In this document: positions 42,691 to 52,086 of the stretch, one piece after another | Position numbering within the stretch: position 1 is the first letter of the stretch | Layout of the letters: each line of letters opens with the position of its first letter | Assembly: GCF_004364345.1 (NCBI RefSeq) | Contig: NZ_SOCA01000009.1 | Span: forward strand, 1-64,000 | Length of the DNA: 64,000 nt | Reading direction: 5' to 3' | Source: Prosthecobacter fusiformis | Lineage (GTDB): Bacteria > Verrucomicrobiota > Verrucomicrobiia > Verrucomicrobiales > Verrucomicrobiaceae | Notes under the pieces: generated by a model | Database searches by the model: none | The model's input: the letters and a program-made list of their open reading frames with translations, nothing else | Told to the model about the DNA's origin: nothing | Program-made: the position numbers and the translations under genes

Positions 42691-45687
42691 TTAAAACCGA
42701 CCCTGGTTCACCTGATCAAACATCTGCCCGACGGTCTGCATCAGGCGGTTCTGCCCCAGGTGCTTCCGGTAGCCGTTATCCTCCGCCTCACGGCGCTCCT
42801 TGTATTCCAGTTCACGTCTGAGGTCACGATTTTTGGCCGCGAATTCCGCGGCAGCCGTCAGCGGATAAAGGGGACCCGTTTCAGGCCTTAGCTGTGCAGC
42901 CTCAGCCGCCAGGATGGCTTCCCAAAGCAATGGCAGACTGGCCATGGATTCCAGCCCCTTGTTCTGGGTGGCAGGATCCAGGCGAAAGAGAGCCAGGGTG
43001 GCCTGCTCCCGCTCCGCCCTGGGCATGGGCACATGATCCGTGGTGGCGAGGAGTTTTTTCCAGGCATTGAGGTAATCCGGGTCCAGTGTCACCGCACGGC
43101 GGTAATGGCTGACGGCTTCGGTGTGGTTCCCCTGCTGATCACGCAGGTAGCCCAGGAGGTAGGAGATCTGCGGTTTGTCCGGCATTTTCAGGGCCAGGCG
43201 GGTGAAGACCTGATCCGCGATGTTTTGGGCACGTTTGCCCTTGAACGCTCCCTCGCAGCCGAAGCAGTGGCTTTCCACGCGGCCAAAGCTGTCCGGCATG
43301 AGCTCAAACGCACGCCGGTAATGCATCTCCGCCTTGGCGAAGTCTCCCAGCTCACTGTAGCGCAAGGCCAGTCGTGACTGGATGCAGTAGGCATCCGCAA
43401 AATGGGTGAGCGCCTCCTCATACCTGGCCACGGCTCGGGAGAGCAGCCCGGCATTCCACCAGTCATCCGCATTTTCCGAAATGCGGATGGCCTTCACCGC
43501 ACCGCGCATGGTGGCGGCCTGCTCCGCATCTCCCTTTTTTTCCAGGATATCCGCAAGGACGGCATAGGCCCGCATGCGGTCGCCTTTCCCCTGTTCACCA
43601 TCGCTGGGGTCAATCGCGATGGCCGCGCGGACGGACTTTTCCGCTTCCTCCAGCCGCCCTTGATTGAGTTGCAACTGGGCCTTCCAGATGAGCGGCCTCT
43701 CTTGAAAACGATGGGCGGCCTGAAGGGCATCCAGGCGGCTTTCCAAATCGTCTCCGCCCAGGCTTAGCAAAAGAGCATACGCGGAGTCCTTGTCCGGGCG
43801 CTGCTGCACAGCCCGCTGAGCGATGCGCCTCGCAACGTCAGTTTTGCCTGTCTCCGCCAGGGCCTTGGCTACCATCACCAATACGGAATCGCGGAAGGAT
43901 GTCTGCGCAAGATCGGCCAGATCCTTTGCCCGCCAGCCTGGGGAGGTATCTAGAAGCTGGACGATCTCCCCATACTGCCCCGCCTTATCGTACACCCCCA
44001 TCAGCGTCACCAATATGTCCTGCGTCCTATGCAAAAAGCGCCTCTGCGATCCTGAATTGGAAGCACGGACCAGTCGGTCCTTCAGAAATGTTTCCGCTGT
44101 GCTGCTGCGGCCAGCTTTGACCAACATGTCCGTCACCGTCCACATCTCGCTCACGCTTCCAGTCCCCTCCTCGGGAATCTGGGCATAAGCAGCCAAAGCC
44201 CCAGCGACGGCTTCATCCACCAGCTCTGGCATGTTCAGTAAAAGCCCCAGGCTGAGGAGCACTTCAGCAAGGTCTATCTGCTCCCTTTCGGGCGTGTCCT
44301 GCCGATGGTTGGCGATAAACTGGAGATTGCGTTGCGCTTCCGGTGACAATTTGCTTTTCACCTCCTCTGGCAGTTTATCGAGCGAGATCGAGGCGGGGCT
44401 TGCTGTCGTTTTTGCAGGCCCTCTTTTCACCATCTCGCGGAGGATTTTCACCCCTTCATCCACCTCATCGGCAGCCAGCAGTGCACGGTAAAGGCAGCCT
44501 TCCACCTCGCTCCTCGCCCTACCCGCCAGAGCGGGTTTGGCCACAGCTTCACGCAGGAGTTGCAACGCTTCCCTGGACTGTCCCTCGTGAGCAGACAGCT
44601 CAATGAACACCTGCCACAAAGGCAAGGCAGGCTGCTGGCTCAGCATCGTGCGCAGAAAATCCAGCATCTGCCGCCCAAAGCCCTGCTTTTGCATGGCATC
44701 AATATCTGCCGCGTGAAGAGTCAGTTGAACTCCACTTTCATTCCCAATCCGGTTCAGGGTGAAAGCCATGGCCTCTTCCGTCCGGCCTGCGGCAATCAGG
44801 TGCAGCAGGTAGAGTCTTTCCGCATCGCTCCGGTGGGACGAATCATCATCGGGAAACTTCTTCACCAGTCCCTCATAAAGCGGCAGGTCCGCCTCGGTCT
44901 CGACGAACTCCCACACAGGTCTTTTCAAATCCGGCAGATTTTCCAGGGCCAGCTTGGACGTGAGACGACGCGTTTGTTTTCCGCTGACGCTGATGCCAGC
45001 CTTTAGCCGCAGCGCACGGGCGATAAGCGGAGCCACCGTGGCCTCATCGGCCTCCTGAAGCAGGTCCGGAATCAGGATTTCCTCCACCATGCTCTCATCC
45101 TTCTCATAGGCGTCTAATGTCGCCGCCAGGGCGGCTACTTGTTCCTGTGGACTCCCGGCCAAAGTATCCAGCGTGCGCCCGATACGATCCACCGACTCCT
45201 GGAAATAAGACACGCCATGCTTGGCTATCTTGGGATACTTCGTGATCAGGTCGCGAAGCCCCGCCATCGCTTGCTGGCGGCCTTGCGAATCATCCCGCAG
45301 GACAGCGCTCATCAGGATGAGGCACTGCCTCTGCAGCGGCTCCATATTCTGGGGACGTTTTTCTATCGCCTCCGCCAGAGCATCCCAAGTCTGCACAGGC
45401 GGCAAAACCTCCACCAGTTTCTCAAACTCAATGTCCTGGTACACCTGCGTCCACGCATCAAACAAAACCAGCCATTGGCCAGCAGCTTCTTCCGCCGACA
45501 ACTTAGACGCCTGCGCAGTATATGCCTTTAACTCCGCCCTCAGGGCTTTGACATCTGCCGCCTCTTCATAGGAGCCTGCGAGTGCCCGGAACAGGCTGCT
45601 TCTAGAAAGGAGCCTGCTACCGAAAAACACAGCCGCAAGAACTGCGAAACCGAGGAGGAAGGTTAGGATAAAGAAGCGCGGGCGCAT
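42691..45687 (-). CDS. large TPR-repeat protein with N-terminal membrane anchor
   Basis: A 998-aa protein with a single N-terminal transmembrane helix (FFILTFLLGFAVLAAVFFG) and an otherwise almost wholly alpha-helical, TPR-like body. Clear repeats are AVARYEEALTHFADAYCIQSRLALRYSELGDFAKAEMHYRRAFELMPDSF, YLLGYLRDQQGNHTEAVSHYRRAVTLDPDYLNAWKKL and AQLQLNQGRLEEAEKSVRAAIAIDP. It is probably a periplasmic or cytoplasmic scaffold; the partners are unknown. I find no catalytic domain. About 175 bases between it and nadB hold no gene. Confidence 0.85.
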   Translation of the reverse strand: MRPRFFILTFLLGFAVLAAVFFGSRLLSRSSLFRALAGSYEEAADVKALRAELKAYTAQASKLSAEEAAGQWLVLFDAWTQVYQDIEFEKLVEVLPPVQTWDALAEAIEKRPQNMEPLQRQCLILMSAVLRDDSQGRQQAMAGLRDLITKYPKIAKHGVSYFQESVDRIGRTLDTLAGSPQEQVAALAATLDAYEKDESMVEEILIPDLLQEADEATVAPLIARALRLKAGISVSGKQTRRLTSKLALENLPDLKRPVWEFVETEADLPLYEGLVKKFPDDDSSHRSDAERLYLLHLIAAGRTEEAMAFTLNRIGNESGVQLTLHAADIDAMQKQGFGRQMLDFLRTMLSQQPALPLWQVFIELSAHEGQSREALQLLREAVAKPALAGRARSEVEGCLYRALLAADEVDEGVKILREMVKRGPAKTTASPASISLDKLPEEVKSKLSPEAQRNLQFIANHRQDTPEREQIDLAEVLLSLGLLLNMPELVDEAVAGALAAYAQIPEEGTGSVSEMWTVTDMLVKAGRSSTAETFLKDRLVRASNSGSQRRFLHRTQDILVTLMGVYDKAGQYGEIVQLLDTSPGWRAKDLADLAQTSFRDSVLVMVAKALAETGKTDVARRIAQRAVQQRPDKDSAYALLLSLGGDDLESRLDALQAAHRFQERPLIWKAQLQLNQGRLEEAEKSVRAAIAIDPSDGEQGKGDRMRAYAVLADILEKKGDAEQAATMRGAVKAIRISENADDWWNAGLLSRAVARYEEALTHFADAYCIQSRLALRYSELGDFAKAEMHYRRAFELMPDSFGRVESHCFGCEGAFKGKRAQNIADQVFTRLALKMPDKPQISYLLGYLRDQQGNHTEAVSHYRRAVTLDPDYLNAWKKLLATTDHVPMPRAEREQATLALFRLDPATQNKGLESMASLPLLWEAILAAEAAQLRPETGPLYPLTAAAEFAAKNRDLRRELEYKERREAEDNGYRKHLGQNRLMQTVGQMFDQVNQGRF

Positions 45688-45792
45688 GATCGGATAAAAA
45701 CTGTGCCCACTTGACCAAAAACACCGGCTCGAAACAAGCCTTAATGGTCACCCTGCCCTCAAATCCGAATCTTAGCCCGTAATGCTTGCGAT

Positions 45793-46179
45793 CTATTCCC
45801 CTTCCGTCTCAATCGGCCCGATGTCCATGCCATCATAGCTGTCCAGGCCCTGATCATAGGCGAACTGATACAGCTCATCATTGCGGACATCCAGGCTGGC
45901 GGGGGTATGAGTCTCCTCCTTTTCCAAATGTAGCCACCAGGGGCGCGGGGCATTCGGATCTTCTTCTTCGAGCTGGTAAATATTCACAAACCGGTAGCCC
46001 TGTTCCACCAGGAGATCCCGCGCTACTTCCAAAGCTCCCGGCTCATGATGAGTGAAAAAGTACCCCCACAACATCTCGCTCGTCATGTCCCAATCCGTCT
46101 TTTCAGAGATGTTCACGAACATCTTCTGAAGCATTTCGAGGGTGATGGTTTTAGGCTGGCGGGGTTTGGGGTCGGACAT
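45793..46179 (-). CDS. RraB-like (regulator of ribonuclease activity B) protein
   Basis: A 128-aa acidic protein. The pattern FFTHHEPGALEVARDLLVEQGYRFVNIYQLEEED, then PWWLHLEKEETHTPASLDVRNDELYQFAYDQGLDSYDGMDIGPIE, resembles the RraB/DUF695-related fold, where a WxH/L strand and a YDG turn are conserved. RraB binds RNase E and inhibits it in gamma-proteobacteria; whether that holds here is unknown. It is downstream of panC on the same strand (33 bases). Confidence 0.6.
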   Translation of the reverse strand: MSDPKPRQPKTITLEMLQKMFVNISEKTDWDMTSEMLWGYFFTHHEPGALEVARDLLVEQGYRFVNIYQLEEEDPNAPRPWWLHLEKEETHTPASLDVRNDELYQFAYDQGLDSYDGMDIGPIETEGE

Positions 46180-46212
46180 GGTCGGTGAAGAAGATGAAGG
46201 AGTTTAAAGAAC

Positions 46213-47058
46213 TTACCTCACCAGTTCAATGTTATCAATCAGCCGCGCCTTGTCGAAGAACACTGCGAGCGCAATAAGCCCGTCGTTTTGGACGATGTCC
46301 AGGGGCTGGAGGGTATGGCGGTCCACGAGGGCGATGTAGTCTTTGCGGCCGAGTGTGGCGTGCTCGGCGAGGTGCTGGTGGATGATGTGGAGCAGATGAC
46401 AGCCACCGGTCACATCAGCCTGCCAGGCATCGCGGGCTTTGACCAGAGCCGCACGCAGAGCGGGGGCCTGGGCGCGTTCTGCAGGGCTGAGGTAGCGGTT
46501 GCGGGAGCTCATGGCCAGGCCGTCGTCTTCGCGCACGGTTTCCAGGCCGTGGATCTCCACTGGGAAATTGAGGTCGCGGACCAGACGGCGGATGATGGCG
46601 AGCTGCTGATAGTCCTTTTTGCCAAAGACGGCATCGTCAGGCTGGACGAGATTGAAGAGCTTCGCCACCACGGTGCACACGCCGTCAAAGTGGCCGGGGC
46701 GGCTGGCTCCGCAGAGGACGTTGGACAGGCTGCTTTCGCGGATTTGGATGCTGCGGTCAGCGTGATAGACTTCCTTCACACCGGGGGCAAAGACCATGTC
46801 CGCACCGGCTGCCTGGCAGATGGCGAGGTCCGCCTCCAGGGTCCGCGGGTAGCGGTCAAAGTCTTCGTTAGGCCCAAATTGAAGCGGGTTCACAAAGATG
46901 CTGGCGGCCACTTGGGCATCGGTTCCGGCCATGTGACGGGCTTCACGGACGAGGGCGGCGTGGCCATCATGCAGAGCACCCATGGTGGGCACAAAGATCA
47001 CCCGGCCAGCAGATTTTCTCCAAGCGCGCAGTTCTTTAACGGTCTCGATCAGGATCAT
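46213..47058 (-). CDS. panC: pantoate--beta-alanine ligase (pantothenate synthetase)
   Basis: Joins pantoate and beta-alanine with ATP to give pantothenate, the coenzyme A precursor. The 281 aa show VIFVPTMGALHDGHAALVREAR (HIGH-like HDGH), VASIFVNPLQFGPNEDFDRYPRTLEADL, MVFAPGVKEVY, LCGASRPGHFDGVCTVVAKLFNLVQPDDAVFGKKDYQQLAIIRRLVRDL (KKDYQQ nucleotide loop), and LAMSSRNRYLSPAER (KMSKS-like). The length is standard. The start overlaps the stop of the ABC permease by 4 bases, so it is the third gene of that operon. Confidence 0.96.
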   Translation of the reverse strand: MILIETVKELRAWRKSAGRVIFVPTMGALHDGHAALVREARHMAGTDAQVAASIFVNPLQFGPNEDFDRYPRTLEADLAICQAAGADMVFAPGVKEVYHADRSIQIRESSLSNVLCGASRPGHFDGVCTVVAKLFNLVQPDDAVFGKKDYQQLAIIRRLVRDLNFPVEIHGLETVREDDGLAMSSRNRYLSPAERAQAPALRAALVKARDAWQADVTGGCHLLHIIHQHLAEHATLGRKDYIALVDRHTLQPLDIVQNDGLIALAVFFDKARLIDNIELVR

Positions 47059-47903
47059 GATTTGAGGTCTCTGGATTCAAAAATGGCTGCGCCCACGATG
47101 AAGAGGGAGGCATTGACGGCAGCCAGGACGGTGAAGGATCTGAGGACCACCGCCCAGTCCGGCGCGGCCAGCAGCAACTGCCCCCAGACTGCGATGTGTT
47201 TCGTGAGCAAGAAGTGCTCGTAATCCTGCATGTAAGGGGTCTGTTTCAGAATGAGGTCACTCAATGCATAAGAGAGTGCACCGATGGTGGCCGCTGCGGG
47301 TTTGATGGAAAAGCAGGAGAGGAAAAAGGCGATGGAACTGATGACCGTCATCGCAAAGGCCAGAAAGAGGCTGGCGGTCGCATAATGGTAGAGGCCGTTT
47401 CCCCAGTCATGCAGCTCGCTGATGTTATCCACCAGCAGCAGGGCAAAAAACCCGCCACCCCAGCCCTTGATCGCCACGCCTAACAAAAAAGATGACCCCG
47501 CCATGAACTGCACCAGCACCACCGTGTAGCAGCAGCAGGTGAGAAACTTGATCGTCAGCAGCCGCAGTCGGCTGATGGGCCGCACCAGCAACAACCGGAA
47601 GTGCCCGTCTTCATTTTCCTTGGCCACGATGTCACCCGCCACCAGCGTCACATAGATCCCCCCCAGGAGAAAGCAGGAGATGCCCAGGACCTGCAGTGCC
47701 ATGGTGAGCGCAGAGTCATAATATTCCAGCGAAGCTCCCTGGCGGGCCAGCGCGCCGTTGATCATATTTCTGAGTCCGCCTGTCCGCAGGCGAAACAGGA
47801 TGAAGGCTTCCAGTGCCAGAAACACCCCGAACCCGATGAACGTGCGGCGTCTGGCAAAGAGCTTCAGCAGTTCACCCTGCCACTGGCGGAAAAAGAGGAT
47901 CAT
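47055..47903 (-). CDS. ABC-2 type transporter permease
   Basis: A 282-aa membrane subunit with six hydrophobic helices, for example TFIGFGVFLALEAFILF, LQVLGISCFLLGGIYVTLVAGDIVA and FLAFAMTVISSIAFFLSCF. The block AGDIVAKENEDGHFRLLLVRPISRLRLLTIKFL is typical of ABC-2 permeases of the NosY/bacitracin-type class. It overlaps its ATPase gene (ATGA at 47900-47903) and panC (47055-47058). The exported substrate is unknown. Confidence 0.88.
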   Translation of the reverse strand: MILFFRQWQGELLKLFARRRTFIGFGVFLALEAFILFRLRTGGLRNMINGALARQGASLEYYDSALTMALQVLGISCFLLGGIYVTLVAGDIVAKENEDGHFRLLLVRPISRLRLLTIKFLTCCCYTVVLVQFMAGSSFLLGVAIKGWGGGFFALLLVDNISELHDWGNGLYHYATASLFLAFAMTVISSIAFFLSCFSIKPAAATIGALSYALSDLILKQTPYMQDYEHFLLTKHIAVWGQLLLAAPDWAVVLRSFTVLAAVNASLFIVGAAIFESRDLKS

Positions 47904-48793
47904 GCGCCGGTTAGGCCGAGGTAAAATTCTTCCAGGGTCGGTTTATGCGGCTGCCAGGAGTCCACACGGACACCCGCTTCGACAAGAGATTTCAGCAATT
48001 CATGGCCTAGTAGGTGAGGTGGCAGCTCCACAAGTTGCGTCACGGGATCCAGCATGGCTCCAGCGCTGGAAATGGCTTCTTTGGCCTTGGCCAGATCCCG
48101 CGTTTGCAGGTGGAAGACACCCTGCTTTTTTTCCTGCGAGGGGACCGGGCCTTCGTACATTTTGCGGCCTTGTTTGAGGATGACACAGCGGTCGCACATC
48201 TGCTCCACTTCAGCCAGGAGGTGGGAATTCAGCAGGATGGTCATGCCGAGATCCGAGCGGAGTTTGAGGACGAACTCACGGAACTCACGAATACCTTCGG
48301 GATCCAGACCATCCGTCGGTTCATCCAGCAGCAGGCACTTCGGCAAGGGCAGCAAGGCCTGGGCCAGGGCGAGGCGTTGCCGCATGCCGTGGCTGTAGGT
48401 CTTCGTTTTATGATGGGCACGGTCCGCCAGATTCACCAGCTTCAGGATGCGCTTGGCCTCGTCCTCATCCCACCAGCCAGAGAGGGAGCAAAGCACGCGC
48501 AGGTTTTGCCAGCCAGACAGGTATTCATAAAAATGGGCAGCCTCATAAATGGCCCCGACGTGGCTCAGGGCACGGGACCGTTCCTGCTGGACCGAATGGC
48601 CTGCGATGCGCACTTCCCCCTCATCCGGCCTGACCATGCCGAGAGTGATGCCCAGGATGGTGCTTTTTCCTGCGCCATTGTGGCCCAGCAGACCAAGGAT
48701 CTCCCCCTGGCGCATTTCGAAGCTCACATCATCCAGCGCCAGTCGGCCATTGGGCCAGCGTTTGGTGAGGTTGCAGACTTCGAGGAGGGCCAT
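47900..48793 (-). CDS. ABC transporter ATP-binding protein
   Basis: A 297-aa ATPase from ATG 48793 (MALLEVCNLTKRW); the open frame reaches 48928 without coding character. Walker A is GHNGAGKST, the signature is YSHGMRQRLALAQALL, Walker B is CLLLDEPTDGLDP, followed by the switch His in LLNSHLLAEVEQMCDRCVIL. The C-terminal ~70 residues (GVFHLQTRDLAKAKEAISSAGAMLD...VRVDSWQPHKPTLEEFYLGLTG) are the usual regulatory extension of this class. It is coupled to the ABC-2 permease. Confidence 0.94.
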   Translation of the reverse strand: MALLEVCNLTKRWPNGRLALDDVSFEMRQGEILGLLGHNGAGKSTILGITLGMVRPDEGEVRIAGHSVQQERSRALSHVGAIYEAAHFYEYLSGWQNLRVLCSLSGWWDEDEAKRILKLVNLADRAHHKTKTYSHGMRQRLALAQALLPLPKCLLLDEPTDGLDPEGIREFREFVLKLRSDLGMTILLNSHLLAEVEQMCDRCVILKQGRKMYEGPVPSQEKKQGVFHLQTRDLAKAKEAISSAGAMLDPVTQLVELPPHLLGHELLKSLVEAGVRVDSWQPHKPTLEEFYLGLTGA

Positions 48794-48840
48794 GTCCGCT
48801 GAGCATGGCGGGTCCGATGCATCCGCGCCAACAAGAATCT

Positions 48841-49515
48841 TTAACGCCCAATGCTGAAGGTCACACCCCCGACACGGCCTCGGATGCTGCTGCCAAAGTG
48901 GTGGTGAGAGCCATGGAAAGGAGCGCAACTGCGATAGATCGGATAGCTGTATCCTCCACCATAATATCCTCCGCCGTAGTAGCCCCCGAAGCCATTGTAC
49001 GGCGGGTAGTATCCAAACGATGAATCCCGGTAGCCGACACCGCGATAGTCGCTGCTGTCATGGACGGCACCAATGGCAGGCAGGACTGGGACCACGGAGG
49101 CGGTGTTCTGCGGGGCCTTGGCAGCAGCCTCCTGGGCGGCGCGGGCCTGGACCTCGATACCGCGCAGACGGGCCAGCTCCATCTGCTGGGCCATGAGCAA
49201 GGCTTCACTGCGTTGCTGCTCATGTTCACGCCGGATAGCAGCCTGCTCCTGGCGGCGCTCCTCCTGCTCACGCTGATAAGCGGCAGCCTTGGCAGGATCA
49301 TACCCTAGCCGGTTGCGCCATTCCTGGGACAGGTCGGTGAACAGCACCTTCGCGGCCCCATTAGCATGGGTGAAAGAGACTCCGTCCGGGTGGACTTTGA
49401 CGATTTCACACTGCCGGTAGGTCTTGCCAGTCAGGGTGGAAATGGAGGCCAAGGGGGCGGCGCTCAACTGGGCCGCAGCCAGCAGGGTGAGAAAGAGTGG
49501 CGTGAAGGCTTTCAT
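48841..49515 (-). CDS. exported protein with SHD1-like start and Gly/Tyr-rich tail
   Basis: A 224-aa protein (ATG at 49515, signal peptide MKAFTPLFLTLLAAAQLSAAP). Residues ~22-65 resemble a short SHD1-like module (ISTLTGKTYRQCEIVKVHPDGVSFTHANGAAKVLFTDLSQEWRNRLGYDP). A highly charged coiled coil follows (QREQEERRQEQAAIRREHEQQRSEALL), and the C-terminus is a low-complexity GYGG repeat (YPPYNGFGGYYGGGYYGGGYSYP) ending in a short hydrophobic strand. It probably acts in the periplasm or at the surface. The function is unknown. It is 47 bases upstream of the ABC operon. Confidence 0.72.
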   Translation of the reverse strand: MKAFTPLFLTLLAAAQLSAAPLASISTLTGKTYRQCEIVKVHPDGVSFTHANGAAKVLFTDLSQEWRNRLGYDPAKAAAYQREQEERRQEQAAIRREHEQQRSEALLMAQQMELARLRGIEVQARAAQEAAAKAPQNTASVVPVLPAIGAVHDSSDYRGVGYRDSSFGYYPPYNGFGGYYGGGYYGGGYSYPIYRSCAPFHGSHHHFGSSIRGRVGGVTFSIGR

Positions 49516-49589
49516 GACGGTCTGTCTGTTAGACGTAACAAGTCCCAAATTCCTTCAAAACCGGGGACCTTCTATGACAGGAACGACCC

Positions 49590-50063
49590 TTATTTGTAAC
49601 CGGTGATGATGGCGAAGGCAGTGTTCTTTTGCTTGCCAGCCTCTGTCTGGTGGATGGTGACGACGTAAACGCCCGTCTTTTTAGGCTTGAAGAAAAGCAG
49701 GAATCCCCAGCCTTCCAGCACCGGCTGGATCTCGCCCACGGGCTGCCCGGCGAAATCCAGGACGGATCCGCTGATGTGGACCCCGGCCTTGCGCGGCACA
49801 GCTACACCGATGCAGTATTCGTTGCCTTTGAAAAGCTGCATCTTCACGGCCTTGCCGATCTCCTTGCCGATCTCCCCCGTCCAGGCTTCAGCGCGGAAGA
49901 TGTAACCCTCTTTTTCCAGGTCTCGGGCCATCGCCTGGGCGGCGTCTTCAGCGTCATCCTCTGGCGCGGCGGTCACCGGAGAGGTCAGGGCGAGGACAAA
50001 AAAGGCTGCCAGGATGGTGAAAACGGACCTGGAAGTGAGCAGTGGGGAAAAGGAGCGGGTCAT
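49590..50063 (-). CDS. exported hypothetical protein
   Basis: A 157-aa protein from ATG 50063, with a signal peptide (MTRSFSPLLTSRSVFTILAAFFVLALTSPVTAAPE). The mature part begins with an acidic helix (DDAEDAAQAMARDLEKEGYIFRAE). It continues as a beta-sandwich (YCIGVAVPRKAGVHISGSVLDFAGQPVGEIQP, WGFLLFFKPKKTGVYVVTIHQTEAGKQKNTAFAIITGYK), like PPC-type or immunoglobulin-like periplasmic domains. I do not recognise the family. It is divergent from the FHA gene. Confidence 0.65.
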   Translation of the reverse strand: MTRSFSPLLTSRSVFTILAAFFVLALTSPVTAAPEDDAEDAAQAMARDLEKEGYIFRAEAWTGEIGKEIGKAVKMQLFKGNEYCIGVAVPRKAGVHISGSVLDFAGQPVGEIQPVLEGWGFLLFFKPKKTGVYVVTIHQTEAGKQKNTAFAIITGYK

Positions 50064-50197
50064 GGGACGCGGGGGTGCAAAAGACAATCTTTGCCCAACA
50101 TAGGCATTGCATCGCGAAAAAGCCAAGTTTCTGTGTGACTAGATTGATTTGCCACTCTGGCGTTCATCAAATCAAGCACCGTCCCGTATCCCGCATC

Positions 50198-50800
50198 ATG
50201 GCCACGCTTATATTCTACCTCGAAGATGGAACGACTTTGAATCATACGCTTGATGAGGGTACGACCACCATCGGACGGCACCCGGACAGCGTGGTCGTAC
50301 TGGAGTTTTCTTCGGTATCTGGGCACCATGCGGTGATCGAGCTTTCTGACAATGGCTGCTTCATCAGTGATCTGAAATCCAGCAATGGTACGCGTGTGAA
50401 CGGCGTTGAGATCGAAGAAGCTCAACTCCAGGACGGTGACCGGATCGGATTCGGGGATGTGCAGGCCGTTTTCGCTGCTGGGGAGGCACCCGCCATTGCT
50501 TACGTCCCACAGCCTGAGGTAAAGGCGGCTGAACCCCCGCCACCGGTGATGAAGGCCAACTACCGCCCGGCACCACCCAAGCGGAATCCGCAGGTGAAAA
50601 GAAGCGGTTATCCGCAAAGCGAAGGCGGCGGATGCGGCACAGCCATCGTGGTTATCGGCCTTTTTATCGCCGCGCTTCTGGCCGGTCTGTATATGCGCCA
50701 CCACAAAGAAACCGAAGGCGGCAATTTCTTTGAAGACGTGGCAGGCAAGCTGGGCACCAAGATTCCGAAGATCAAGATCGAGAAAAAAATCGAGGAATGA
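50198..50800 (+). CDS. FHA-domain membrane protein
   Basis: A 200-aa protein from ATG 50198; the frame upstream to 50042 is non-coding in character. The FHA domain spans about 3-88: TTTIGRHPDSVVVLEFSSVSGHHAVIELSDNGCFISDLKSSNGTRVNGVEIEEAQLQDGDRIGFGDV. It keeps the GR, S...H, SSNGT and N residues that bind phosphothreonine. A Pro-rich linker and a transmembrane helix (GTAIVVIGLFIAALLAGLYM) follow, with a short basic tail. It may read phosphorylation by Ser/Thr kinases such as the one at 16488; that link is inference. Confidence 0.9.
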   Translation: MATLIFYLEDGTTLNHTLDEGTTTIGRHPDSVVVLEFSSVSGHHAVIELSDNGCFISDLKSSNGTRVNGVEIEEAQLQDGDRIGFGDVQAVFAAGEAPAIAYVPQPEVKAAEPPPPVMKANYRPAPPKRNPQVKRSGYPQSEGGGCGTAIVVIGLFIAALLAGLYMRHHKETEGGNFFEDVAGKLGTKIPKIKIEKKIEE

Positions 50801-50860
50801 TCAGACGCTGAAGGTTGGCCCAGCATCCATCGTTTTAAAGAGGTCCCCCAACCACCTCTC

Positions 50861-52045
50861 ATGAATCGCCGCGCCTTTCTTTCCACTTCCCTGGCTTCCT
50901 CCCTGGCCCTGAATCAAGCCTTCAGCGCCACGGCAGCACCGACACGCGTGGCAGTGATCGGTCATACCGGCCGGGGAAACTTTGGCCATGGCATTGATTC
51001 CATGTGGCTGGATATCCCGGAGACCCAGATCGTGGCGGTCGCGGATGCGGATGCCAAAGGCCTGGCTGGAGCACTGAAAAAGCTAAAAATCGACAAAGGC
51101 TACGCCGACTACCGCAACATGCTGGCAGAAGCGAAGGCGGATATTATCGCCATCGGCCCGCGTCACATCGACCAGCACTATGAAATGACCATGGCCGCCA
51201 TTGAGACCGGTGCGCGCGGCATTTACATGGAGAAACCCTTCGTGCCGACCCTGAAGCAAGCGGATGAAATCATCGCGGCCTGCGAGAAACAGGGGACCAA
51301 GGTGGCCCTGGCCCATCGCAACCGTTACCACCCCGTTCTGCCCCTGCTGAAGAAAATGATCGCGGACGGAGCCATCGGCAGGCCGCTGGAATACCGGGCA
51401 CGAGGCAAAGAGGATAGACGTGGCGGATCTCTAGACCTGTGGGTGCTGGGCTCCCATCTGTTTAACCTGGTCCATTACTTTGCCGGAGATCCCCGCTCCT
51501 GCTCAGCAGGGGTTTACCAGGAAGGCAGGCTCATCACCCAGGCAGATGTCAAAGAGGGAGCCGAAGGCATCGGACCCCTGGCAGGCAATGAAGTACATGC
51601 GCGCTTTGAAATGGCGGATGGACTGCCTGCATTCTTTGATTCGGTGCAGAATGCGGGGGTCAAGACGACTGGATTCGGCCTGCAGATCATCGGCACGGAG
51701 GGAATCATCGACCTGCGCATTGATGCAGAACCGCTGGCGCATTTGCTGGAAGGCAGTCCCTTTGGCCCGAACGACAAACCACGTACCTGGGTACCCATCA
51801 CCACGGGTGGTGTGGGTAAACCGGAGCCCGTGGAAAACATTCGCAAACTGGTGGCCGGCCATGTCGGCCCAGGGCGTGACCTCATCGCAGCTATCCAGGA
51901 AGGCCGCGAGCCTCTGTGCAGCGCCAAGGATTCCCGCGTGACTCTGGAAATGACCATGGGCATCTTTGAATCCCATCGCCTCCGGGGACAGCGCGTGGAC
52001 CTGCCCTTGAAGGATCGCAGTCATCCACTGACGCGGCTTTCTTGA
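50861..52045 (+). CDS. Gfo/Idh/MocA family oxidoreductase, exported
   Basis: A 394-aa protein with a Tat-like start (MNRRAFLSTSLASSLALNQAFSA). The NAD(P) Rossmann fold begins RVAVIGHTGRGNFGHGID, then IVAVADADAKGLAGALKKL and IAIGPRHIDQHYEMTMAAIETGARGIYMEKPFVPTLKQADEI (the EKP motif). The C-terminal beta domain includes YRARGKEDRRGGSLDLWVLGSHLFNLVHYF. Such exported paralogues are numerous in Planctomycetes and Verrucomicrobia; the sugar substrate is unknown. It converges on the hypothetical gene at 52087. Confidence 0.92.
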   Translation: MNRRAFLSTSLASSLALNQAFSATAAPTRVAVIGHTGRGNFGHGIDSMWLDIPETQIVAVADADAKGLAGALKKLKIDKGYADYRNMLAEAKADIIAIGPRHIDQHYEMTMAAIETGARGIYMEKPFVPTLKQADEIIAACEKQGTKVALAHRNRYHPVLPLLKKMIADGAIGRPLEYRARGKEDRRGGSLDLWVLGSHLFNLVHYFAGDPRSCSAGVYQEGRLITQADVKEGAEGIGPLAGNEVHARFEMADGLPAFFDSVQNAGVKTTGFGLQIIGTEGIIDLRIDAEPLAHLLEGSPFGPNDKPRTWVPITTGGVGKPEPVENIRKLVAGHVGPGRDLIAAIQEGREPLCSAKDSRVTLEMTMGIFESHRLRGQRVDLPLKDRSHPLTRLS

Positions 52046-52086
52046 TAAGGCGCATCAGTCCACACTCCCTACAGAACGAGTCACTT